A stretch of 8,071 nucleotides of DNA from an uncultured Blautia sp. Lineage in GTDB: Bacteria > Bacillota > Clostridia > Lachnospirales > Lachnospiraceae. Each line of letters begins with the position of its first letter. Positions within the stretch are counted from its first letter, which is position 1. The notes under the pieces were generated by a model that did no database searches, was not told where the DNA came from, and was given only the letters and a program-made list of their open reading frames with translations. The translations under genes were made by a program, and so were the position numbers. The stretch covers positions 1-8,071 of the forward strand of contig URYM01000073.1 in NCBI GenBank assembly GCA_900552095.1. The letters are read 5' to 3'. Below, in pieces: positions 1-8,071 of this stretch.

Positions 1-32
1 CTCGTGGGCTCGGAGATGTGTATAAGAGACAG
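1..32 (+). other. Nextera tagmentation adapter (not biological)
   Basis: The first 32 bases match the Illumina Nextera read-2 adapter, with the 19-bp Tn5 mosaic end at 14-32 (AGATGTGTATAAGAGACAG). It is untrimmed library sequence. Native DNA starts at 33, so the gene running off this end is cut by library preparation, not by a biological event. Confidence 0.98.
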
Positions 33-418
33 TTCAGAGCCTGCTGCTTTTCCTGAGCGATCTGGCCTCCGGGGCGGGTCTGCATGAGAGAGCCGGGAAA
101 CTGGCAGAGGCAGCCAGGACTTCTGCAGAACTTTTTGAATTGTGGGAGTATAACCGGTATCTGGCTCCTCTCCAGGCAGCGCTGGCAAGAAAAGACAAAG
201 AAGAGAGCATTCATCTTCTGGCACAGCTGCTTCGGACTGTTGAGGTTCCCTGGAACTTGAAGGATTCTGTGTTCTATGACAGGATTTCTGCCAAAGATTC
301 AGCCGGAATGGGGGAAAAGATGATGCCGGTGCTTCTGAGGAGTCTGGAAAACAGTCCGGAATACGAGTTTTTAAGGGAAGAGGAGGGGTTCCGGGAACTG
401 CTGAAGATTAGAAAATAG
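33..418 (+). CDS. 3' fragment of an unrecognised helical protein (possibly an HTH-type regulator)
   Basis: The frame ending at TAG 416-418 is open all the way back into the adapter, so this is the C-terminal part (about 128 codons) of a gene whose start lies outside the fragment. A TTG at 140 is an internal codon, not a convincing start: no ribosome binding site precedes it and the upstream frame reads as ordinary protein (for example SLLLFLSDLASG). The visible part is rich in Leu, Glu, Arg and Lys, looks almost wholly alpha-helical, and has no membrane segment. It ends in a motif like SPEYEFLREEEGFRELL. This style of ending recalls C-terminal helical-repeat regions of clostridial XRE-family proteins, but the DNA-binding part is not present, so the assignment is weak. 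The gene ends only 3 bp before the -35 box of the next operon and no terminator follows it. Confidence 0.6.
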
Positions 419-421
419 CTG

Positions 422-449
422 TTGACAATTCGTCAGTATTTGTTATAAT
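422..449 (+). promoter_or_regulatory. Sigma-A promoter of the PTS operon
   Basis: TTGACA (422-427) and TATAAT (444-449) are both perfect consensus hexamers with a 16-bp spacer. TG at 441-442 gives an extended -10 (TGTTATAAT). Transcription should start near 456, just upstream of the RAT. Such a strong promoter fits control by antitermination after initiation. A small inverted repeat, TGAC-5-GTCA (423-435), overlaps the -35 box; it is too short to call an operator. Confidence 0.9.
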
Positions 450-457
450 CATCATTA

Positions 458-487
458 GGATAGTCATTGCGAAGAGCGAGCTAAACC
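458..487 (+). promoter_or_regulatory. Ribonucleic antiterminator (RAT), LicT/BglG target
   Basis: The element begins GGATAGTCATTGC and ends GCGAGCTAAACC. It lines up with known RATs of the bgl/lic type, which begin GGATTGTTACTG and end in a form of GCAGGCAAAACC. It can fold as a RAT hairpin: TTGC (467-470) pairs with GCGA (476-479, one G-U) around a 5-nt loop, and GG (458-459) pairs with CC (486-487), with internal bulges between. Its last bases AAACC are also the first bases of the downstream terminator stem, so the two folds exclude each other. The gene just downstream encodes the matching antiterminator protein, implying autoregulation. Confidence 0.87.
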
Positions 488-548
488 TGTTTATTGCTTC
501 AAGGGATTACAGTATCTTTTTTGAAGGGATAAGCAGGTTTTTTTATTT
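483..548 (+). terminator. Leader intrinsic terminator controlled by the RAT
   Basis: The arms are 483-502 and 521-540. They pair over about 20 positions with two G-U pairs and one G-G mismatch, around an 18-nt loop (503-520). The 3' arm runs into a T tract (538-544) followed by ATTT. The 5' arm starts inside the RAT, so protein-stabilised RAT prevents terminator formation and allows transcription into licT and the rest of the operon. Confidence 0.9.
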
Positions 549-623
549 CACAGGAAATTTACCGGGAGTTTATCCGGGGAAAGAGGGGAATACTCTTAAG
601 GAGAAAGGGAGGAGGGGGATTCA

Positions 624-1466
624 GTGGTTATTGCCCAGGTACTTAATAACAATGTGGTGATCGTAAAGGATGCAGACGGCATGGAACGGGTAATCTGCGG
701 AAAAGGGATTGCATTTAAGAAAAAGCCGGGAGACGAGGTCAATGAGTCTGCGGTCAACAAAGTATTCGTGATTCAGGATGAGATCCAGAATCAGCGCTTC
801 CGGGAACTGGTGGCGGAGATCCCGCTGGAGCATCTTCAGCTGGCTACGGAGATTCTTGATATGATCAAGACGGAGCTGGGGAAAAAGCTGAATGACTCCA
901 TATACATTTCCCTGAGCGATCACATTTATACGGCGATTCAGCGCTATCTGGAAGGTACTACTATCCGCAATTCCATGCTTTGGGATATTAAGCGCTTCTA
1001 TGAGGAAGAGTTCCGCCTGGGGAAAAAGGCGCTGGACATGATACGGGAGCGGTTCAAAGTGGATCTGCCGGAGGATGAGGCGGCGGCGATTGCCCTGCAT
1101 ATCGTCAATGCGGAGATGGATGAGAGTGACCTTACACAGACGATGAAGGTTACGAAGATCATGCAGGAGATCAGCAATATTGTGAAATACTATTTTTCGG
1201 TGGAATTTGACACCGATTCGGTCTATTATTACCGCTTCATTACCCATCTGAAATTTTTTGCCCAGAGGCTGGTTCAGGGGAAAACGTATAATGGCGGAGA
1301 GGATGATTTTCTGGATGTGGTCCGGAGAAAGTATGCGACTTCCTATAAATGTGTGGAGAAGATTGCGGATTTTATTAACCGCAAGTATGATTATGTGCTT
1401 TCCGATGAGGAAAAGCTGTATCTGACGATCCATATCGAACGGATCATTTACAAAACCGAAAAATAA
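624..1466 (+). CDS. licT: LicT/BglG-family PRD transcription antiterminator
   Basis: This is an RNA-binding antiterminator that stabilises the RAT in PTS operon leaders. At 280 aa it has the usual family length. Residues 1-about 58 form the co-antiterminator RNA-binding domain (NNN at 8-10, GKGIAFKKKPGD at 26-37). PRD1 spans about 65-170 and PRD2 about 171-280. The four histidines that PTS proteins phosphorylate are all present: His100 (LSDHI), His159 (ALHIVNAE), His208 (THLKFFAQR) and His270 (LTIHIERI). The start is GTG 624, 8 nt after GGAGG (611-615), and gives the family's canonical N-terminus (VIAQVLNNNVV). It sits downstream of its own RAT-terminator and upstream of the PTS permease, as in bglG-bglF and licT-bglP systems. 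By analogy, the EIIBCA phosphorylates PRD1 to inactivate it without substrate, and HPr phosphorylates PRD2 to activate it when preferred sugars are absent. Confidence 0.96.
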   Translation: MVIAQVLNNNVVIVKDADGMERVICGKGIAFKKKPGDEVNESAVNKVFVIQDEIQNQRFRELVAEIPLEHLQLATEILDMIKTELGKKLNDSIYISLSDHIYTAIQRYLEGTTIRNSMLWDIKRFYEEEFRLGKKALDMIRERFKVDLPEDEAAAIALHIVNAEMDESDLTQTMKVTKIMQEISNIVKYYFSVEFDTDSVYYYRFITHLKFFAQRLVQGKTYNGGEDDFLDVVRRKYATSYKCVEKIADFINRKYDYVLSDEEKLYLTIHIERIIYKTEK

Positions 1467-1474
1467 ACGGTAAC

Positions 1475-1493
1475 TGCATTGAAAAATGTTTTT
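1475..1493 (+). terminator. Weak terminator-like hairpin after licT
   Basis: CATT (1477-1480) pairs with AATG (1485-1488) around a GAAA tetraloop, extendable by a G-U pair, and is followed by five T (1489-1493). The stem is short and AT-rich, so it would at most attenuate transcription. It lies upstream of the second RAT-like element rather than downstream, so that element cannot control it in the usual overlapping way. Confidence 0.3.
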
Positions 1494-1517
1494 ATAAAGT
1501 TACAAAGGTCTGTATCA

Positions 1518-1544
1518 GGATGGTAACATTAAGTTGGCTAAACC
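1518..1544 (+). promoter_or_regulatory. Second RAT-like element, without terminator, between licT and the PTS gene
   Basis: It begins GGATGGTAAC and ends GTTGGCTAAACC. It shares GGAT-x-GT at the 5' end and GCTAAACC at the 3' end with the leader RAT. TAAC (1524-1527) can pair with GTTG (1533-1536) around a 5-nt loop (ATTAA), and GG (1518-1519) with CC (1543-1544), the same fold as the first RAT though 3 nt shorter. No GC stem plus T tract follows before the permease ribosome binding site (GGAGG 1578-1582). It could be a relic, a processing or stability element, or an extra binding site. Confidence 0.6.
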
Positions 1545-1589
1545 TTCAGAAGAACAAGTAAACAAATACTTAAAAATGGAGGAAAACAA

Positions 1590-3461
1590 ATGGGTAAGTA
1601 CACAAACCTGGCGTCCGACATTATTAAAAATGTGGGCGGAAAAGACAATGTGATCAGTTTGAGACACTGTGTCACAAGACTGAGATTCAGACTGGCAGAT
1701 GAATCTGTCGCCAATGACAGCGTAATTAAAAACATGGATGGCGTAGTAACGGTAATGAAGGCTGCGGGCGAATACATGGTAGTTATCGGTGAACATGTGG
1801 CTGACGTATACACGGAAGTGTGCAGCCAGCTGGGGCTGGAAGCTTATGCCTCTGTCAATGACAGCAGCAAAGAGCCAAAAAAGAAACAGAATATCCTGGA
1901 CCGGGCGCTGAAAGTAATTATGGGAGGAATGGGGCCGACCCTTCATCTTCTGTGTGCCTGTGGTATTATCAAGGGGCTGACGGTACTTCTGACTTTTGCA
2001 GGGCTTTCTACAGAGTCCGGAATTTATATGCTTCTCAATGCAGCGGGAGACTGCTTCTTCTACTTCCTGCCGCTGATCCTGGGCTACAATCTGGCAAAGA
2101 AGTTTGAGATTGATCCGTTTTTTGGAACAATTTTGGCAGCAGCCATGTGTTATCCCACGATTCAGAATGTGGACATTGAGATTTTCGGTCATGTGACCAA
2201 TACGTCTTACGTATCCACTTTCCTGCCGGTTCTCTTCGGTCTTCTGATCGCGGCGCCGATTTATAAGTGGTTTAATAAAATTATGCCCAGTATGATCAAA
2301 GGCTTCATGACTCCGCTCCTGACCCTTCTGATCACTTTCCCGCTGACCTTCCTGATCGTGGGACCGCTGGCGAATATGATCGGTACCGGTTTAAATACCG
2401 CAATGATTTACGTGTTTGGATTCTCACCGCTTCTGGCCGGCATTATTCTGGGCGGTCTGTGGCAGGTATTTGTACTTTTCGGTATCCACGGTGTACTTAC
2501 CGTGGTGGCATTTATGGATCTGCTTCAGGGAAATCCCAGCCAGATTCTGGCATTCTCCTACGGCGCTTCTTTTGCGACCTGTGGTGTAGTGCTGGCAATT
2601 CTTCTGAAAACAAAGAGCAGAAAGTTAAAAGAGCTGGCACTTCCCTCCTTTATCTCTGCAATTTTTGGTGTAACGGAGCCGGCGACATACGGTATCACCA
2701 TGCCCCGTAAGAAAATGTTCGCTCTCTGCTGTGTGGGCGGCGCAGCCAGCGGTGTGGTAGTAGCCCTGGCGAATCTGTCCATGGAGACTTATGCGGGAAT
2801 GGGCATTATCGGTCTTCTCGGCTTTATCAATCCGGAAGCTCCCAATTTCGTCGGTATTGTTCTGATGGCTGTTATTCCCTTTGTGGTCTCTCTCGCTCTT
2901 GGTCTGGTTATGTATAAAGATTCTGATTATGAGGATCTGAATGCGGAGCTGGAAGGAGGAAGCAGGGATTCAGTGGAGAAAAAAGAAAACAGTAAAAAAC
3001 TGGTAAGCCAGACAGCGCTTGCCATGCCGGCAGACGGAAAAGTAGAGGCATTAAGTACTTCCAGTGACGAGGCATTTTCCAGTGAGATCTTGGGAAAAGG
3101 CTGCCTGATCCTACCGGAAAATGGAAATGTGTATGCGCCCTGTGATGGTGTGGTGAGAACGCTGTTCCCCACGAAGCATGCCATCGGACTGGCCAGTGAC
3201 AGCGGCTGTGAAGTACTGCTTCACATCGGCATCAACACGGTTTCCCTGGAGGGACGATATTTTGAAGCCCATGTAAAGCAGGGTGATCAGGTAAAGAAAG
3301 GCCAGCTTCTGATTACCTTTGATAAAGAGAAGATTGAAAAAGAAGGATATAACTGCGAGATCCCCATGCTGATCACCAATTCAGATGATTATCTGGACAT
3401 TGTGGAACTGGATCACGGACATCATAAGCATGGAGAAGAAGTTCTGCGTGCAGTGCGTTAA
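1590..3461 (+). CDS. bglP: PTS beta-glucoside-type EIIBCA permease
   Basis: This is a phosphotransferase-system permease of the glucose/beta-glucoside superfamily. It takes phosphate from HPr, imports the sugar and phosphorylates it on C6. It has 623 aa in the order B-C-A. EIIB covers about 1-85 with the phosphocysteine Cys27 in LRHCVTRLRFRL. EIIC is a membrane domain from about 105 to 445 with roughly ten hydrophobic segments and the signature FGVTEPATYGI (359-369). A charged linker spans about 445-475. EIIA covers about 480-623 with paired histidines 15 apart, His530 (KHAIG) and the expected phosphosite His545 (LLHIGINT). The ATG start is well set by GGAGG 7 nt upstream. It should also be the signalling partner of LicT. 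Substrate is inferred as a beta-glucoside from LicT and the GH1 enzyme, but the aglycone is unknown. The EIIC loop reads FGIHGVL where many relatives have HW, and the C-terminus is histidine-rich (HGHHKHG, 609-615). Confidence 0.95.
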   Translation: MGKYTNLASDIIKNVGGKDNVISLRHCVTRLRFRLADESVANDSVIKNMDGVVTVMKAAGEYMVVIGEHVADVYTEVCSQLGLEAYASVNDSSKEPKKKQNILDRALKVIMGGMGPTLHLLCACGIIKGLTVLLTFAGLSTESGIYMLLNAAGDCFFYFLPLILGYNLAKKFEIDPFFGTILAAAMCYPTIQNVDIEIFGHVTNTSYVSTFLPVLFGLLIAAPIYKWFNKIMPSMIKGFMTPLLTLLITFPLTFLIVGPLANMIGTGLNTAMIYVFGFSPLLAGIILGGLWQVFVLFGIHGVLTVVAFMDLLQGNPSQILAFSYGASFATCGVVLAILLKTKSRKLKELALPSFISAIFGVTEPATYGITMPRKKMFALCCVGGAASGVVVALANLSMETYAGMGIIGLLGFINPEAPNFVGIVLMAVIPFVVSLALGLVMYKDSDYEDLNAELEGGSRDSVEKKENSKKLVSQTALAMPADGKVEALSTSSDEAFSSEILGKGCLILPENGNVYAPCDGVVRTLFPTKHAIGLASDSGCEVLLHIGINTVSLEGRYFEAHVKQGDQVKKGQLLITFDKEKIEKEGYNCEIPMLITNSDDYLDIVELDHGHHKHGEEVLRAVR

Positions 3462-3484
3462 GGAGAAAACTTAGAGTAACAAAA

Positions 3485-3490
3485 AAGGAG
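3485..3490 (+). promoter_or_regulatory. Ribosome binding site that bears on the amidohydrolase start
   Basis: AAGGAG here is only 1 nt from ATG 3492, which is too close, and 10 nt from in-frame ATG 3501, which is acceptable. It is 6 nt from an out-of-frame ATG at 3497 that would encode just four residues and stop at 3509-3511. A weaker AAGGTG (3522-3527) stands 6 nt before ATG 3534. Confidence 0.6.
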
Positions 3491-3500
3491 CATGGAATGC

Positions 3501-7385
<3,885 letters not shown>

Positions 7386-7397
7386 CAGGATTTCTCC

Positions 7398-7426
7398 TTG
7401 CGGTTTTCTGGAGCCGGTGTTATACT
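7398..7426 (+). promoter_or_regulatory. Promoter of the cobalamin-riboswitch unit
   Basis: TTGCGG (7398-7403) and TATACT (7421-7426) are separated by 17 bp, with an extended -10 (TGTTATACT from 7418). Transcription should start near 7433, about 27 nt before the riboswitch. The -35 box starts only 12 bp after the transporter stop codon. Confidence 0.75.
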
Positions 7427-7459
7427 GATCTGGTAGATTTTTGAAAAAAGAATAAGAAG

Positions 7460-7617
7460 CAGCTGGTGCTGCGGGAAACTGCGGAGAATAGGGAAACAGG
7501 TGAAAGGCCTGTGCGATCTCGTCACTGTATACAGGAGCGGACTGCCATGAAGTCACTGAGCAATCGGGAAGGCGGCGGTGTGCGTAAAAAACTGTGAGCC
7601 AGGAGACCTGCCAGCTG
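7460..7617 (+). ncRNA. Cobalamin (B12) riboswitch
   Basis: The conserved landmarks of the cobalamin aptamer occur in order: AATAGGGAA (7487-7495), CAGGTGAAAGGCCTG (7497-7511), GTCACTGTA (7521-7529, usually GCCACTGTA), CACTG (7554-7558), GGGAAGGC (7566-7573), and the B12 box AGCCAGGAGACCTGCC (7597-7612). P1 closes as a perfect 7-bp helix, CAGCTGG (7460-7466) with CCAGCTG (7611-7617). Binding of cobalamin is expected to switch off the downstream gene, here apparently through termination at 7723-7775. Confidence 0.96.
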
Positions 7618-7671
7618 TGGTACGGGATAATATTCCAGATCACGAGGTTTGATTGTACCGAAAAATAGACC

Positions 7672-7693
7672 AGATGGGGCGACTCATCTTTTT
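7672..7693 (+). terminator. First terminator-like hairpin in the riboswitch expression platform
   Basis: AGATGGG (7672-7678) pairs with CTCATCT (7683-7689), one G-U pair, closing a GCGA tetraloop of GNRA type, and five T follow (7689-7693). The stem is only 7 bp, so it is a modest terminator or a pausing hairpin. It precedes the stronger hairpin by about 30 nt. Confidence 0.5.
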
Positions 7694-7704
7694 CCGGCAT
7701 GCTC

Positions 7705-7727
7705 CGGCGCGTTTGAAGGCGGCGCCG
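7705..7727 (+). promoter_or_regulatory. Candidate antiterminator hairpin
   Basis: CGGCGC (7705-7710) is perfectly complementary to GCGCCG (7722-7727), with an 11-nt loop. The second arm occupies most of the GC-rich base of the 5' arm of the main terminator (7723-7730), so the two structures exclude each other, as an expression platform requires. Two copies of CTGCGG inside the aptamer (7469-7474, 7479-7484) could also pair with CCGCAG 7725-7730, so the true switch partner is uncertain. Confidence 0.45.
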
Positions 7728-7775
7728 CAGATTATACAGTCAAAAAGTGGATTGTATGTTCTGCGGTGTTTTTTT
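7723..7775 (+). terminator. Main intrinsic terminator of the B12 riboswitch
   Basis: CGCCGCAG (7723-7730) pairs with CTGCGGTG (7761-7768), one G-U. After a small internal loop, ATACAGTC (7734-7741) pairs with GATTGTAT (7750-7757), one G-U, around an 8-nt loop. Seven T follow (7769-7775). It ends 53 nt before the lipoprotein start, the expected place for a transcriptional off-switch. Confidence 0.88.
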
Positions 7776-7828
7776 ATCCCAATCTTAGGATCTGAAAATC
7801 TGCAGAAAACAGGAAAGGGAGAAAAAAG

Positions 7829-8045
7829 ATGAAGAAACGGATCGCAATGCTTCTGTGTGCAGCAGCGGTATCTGCATCTCTGATAACAGGATGCGGAGAT
7901 CACTCTGCGGACAAGAGCGCAGCAAAGCAGGAGGCAGGAGAAGAGAAGGGGACAGATCAGGAGGCGGCAGATAAAACGGCAGCGCTGATCGACGCTATTT
8001 ATGTGCAGGAGTGGACAGATAAGACAGACGAGCAGTGTGCGGAGG
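7829..8045 (+). CDS. Lipoprotein N-terminus, probably an exported sirohydrochlorin cobaltochelatase (CbiK-like); 3' truncated
   Basis: ATG 7829 follows GGGAG (7817-7821) by 7 nt. The first 72 codons are present before the adapter. Residues 1-21 are a lipoprotein signal peptide (MKKR, then a hydrophobic run ending LITG) with lipobox Cys22, so the protein should be anchored on the outer face of the membrane. Residues about 23-50 are an Ala/Glu/Lys/Asp-rich linker. The mature domain begins ALIDAIYVQEWTDKTDEQCAE. From memory, this resembles the region just before the chelatase core in Firmicute lipoprotein-anchored CbiK-type sirohydrochlorin cobaltochelatases. Control by a B12 riboswitch fits cobalamin biosynthesis or cobalt handling. 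The catalytic core is not in the window, so another B12-regulated lipoprotein, such as a corrinoid-binding protein, remains possible. Confidence 0.8.
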
Positions 8046-8071
8046 CTGTCTCTTATACACATCTCCGAGCC
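8046..8071 (-). other. Nextera tagmentation adapter (not biological)
   Basis: The last 26 bases are the reverse complement of the same adapter, with the mosaic end at 8046-8064 (CTGTCTCTTATACACATCT). It fuses in frame to the lipoprotein gene and would add false residues (VSYTHLRA) if not trimmed. Confidence 0.98.

Noticed and set aside
14..32. Terminal inverted repeats (14-32 and 8046-8064) that could suggest a composite transposon
   Set aside because: They are the hyperactive Tn5 mosaic ends of the sequencing library, attached to the remaining Nextera adapter bases.
423..435. TGAC-5-GTCA inverted repeat at the -35 box as a repressor operator or cre site
   Set aside because: The arms are only 4 bp and it does not match the cre consensus; part of it is simply the -35 hexamer.
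549..610. CCGG repeats in the leader as a further regulatory hairpin
   Set aside because: The possible stem is about 4 bp and nothing else supports it; this stretch appears to be plain leader ending in the ribosome binding site.
621..1433. A 270-residue minus-strand frame opposite licT
   Set aside because: It is the antisense shadow of a clear PRD antiterminator gene, with no ribosome binding site and no recognisable domain.
1470..1503. GTAACT/AGTTAC inverted repeat downstream of licT as a strong terminator
   Set aside because: It is 6 bp with a 22-nt loop and no T tract after the 3' arm; only the small inner hairpin is terminator-like, and weakly so.
1515..2192. A long minus-strand frame opposite the EIIB/EIIC region
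   Set aside because: It mirrors a well-supported PTS gene and spans its ribosome binding site; the composition looks like a codon-bias artefact.
7640..8062. A 140-residue minus-strand reading frame beginning MCIRDS
   Set aside because: Its start codon and first residues come from the Nextera adapter, and the rest runs antisense through the lipoprotein gene and the riboswitch platform.

Overview
The window reads as one metagenomic or synthetic-long-read fragment from a gut-type Firmicute, most likely a Lachnospiraceae-like clostridium. The grounds are GGAGG-type ribosome binding sites, consensus sigma-A promoters, LicT/BglG antitermination, a cobalamin riboswitch, and the protein character. 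Both ends carry Nextera tagmentation adapter (1-32 and 8046-8071), so native DNA runs from 33 to 8045 and the first and last genes are cut.

Layout: (1) 33-418 is the 3' end of an unrecognised, mostly helical protein. (2) 422-7385 is a beta-glucoside-type PTS operon, all on the + strand. It has a consensus promoter (422-449), a leader with a ribonucleic antiterminator (RAT, 458-487) overlapping a long intrinsic terminator (483-548), a LicT/BglG antiterminator (624-1466), and a second RAT-like element (1518-1544) with no terminator. These are followed by a PTS EIIBCA permease (1590-3461), a YtcJ-type amidohydrolase (about 3501-5129), a GH1 6-phospho-beta-glucosidase (about 5138-6490) and an EamA/DMT transporter (about 6483-7385). 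The last three genes are tightly packed or overlapping. (3) 7386-8045 is a separate unit: promoter, cobalamin riboswitch (7460-7617), a long expression platform with two terminator-like hairpins, and the first 72 codons of a lipoprotein. That lipoprotein resembles the N-terminus of exported sirohydrochlorin cobaltochelatases (CbiK type).

How the genes work together: the PTS permease should import and phosphorylate a beta-glucoside while controlling LicT by phosphorylation of its PRD histidines. LicT then lets transcription through the leader terminator. The GH1 enzyme would release glucose 6-phosphate and an aglycone. The amidohydrolase and the DMT exporter are not part of the classic bglGFB/licT-bglPH set. 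They suggest an 'import, deglycosylate, hydrolyse aglycone, export' pathway for an amide- or lactam-bearing glycoside; this is an inference. No terminator is visible between eamA and the riboswitch unit, so operon read-through would enter the B12-controlled leader.
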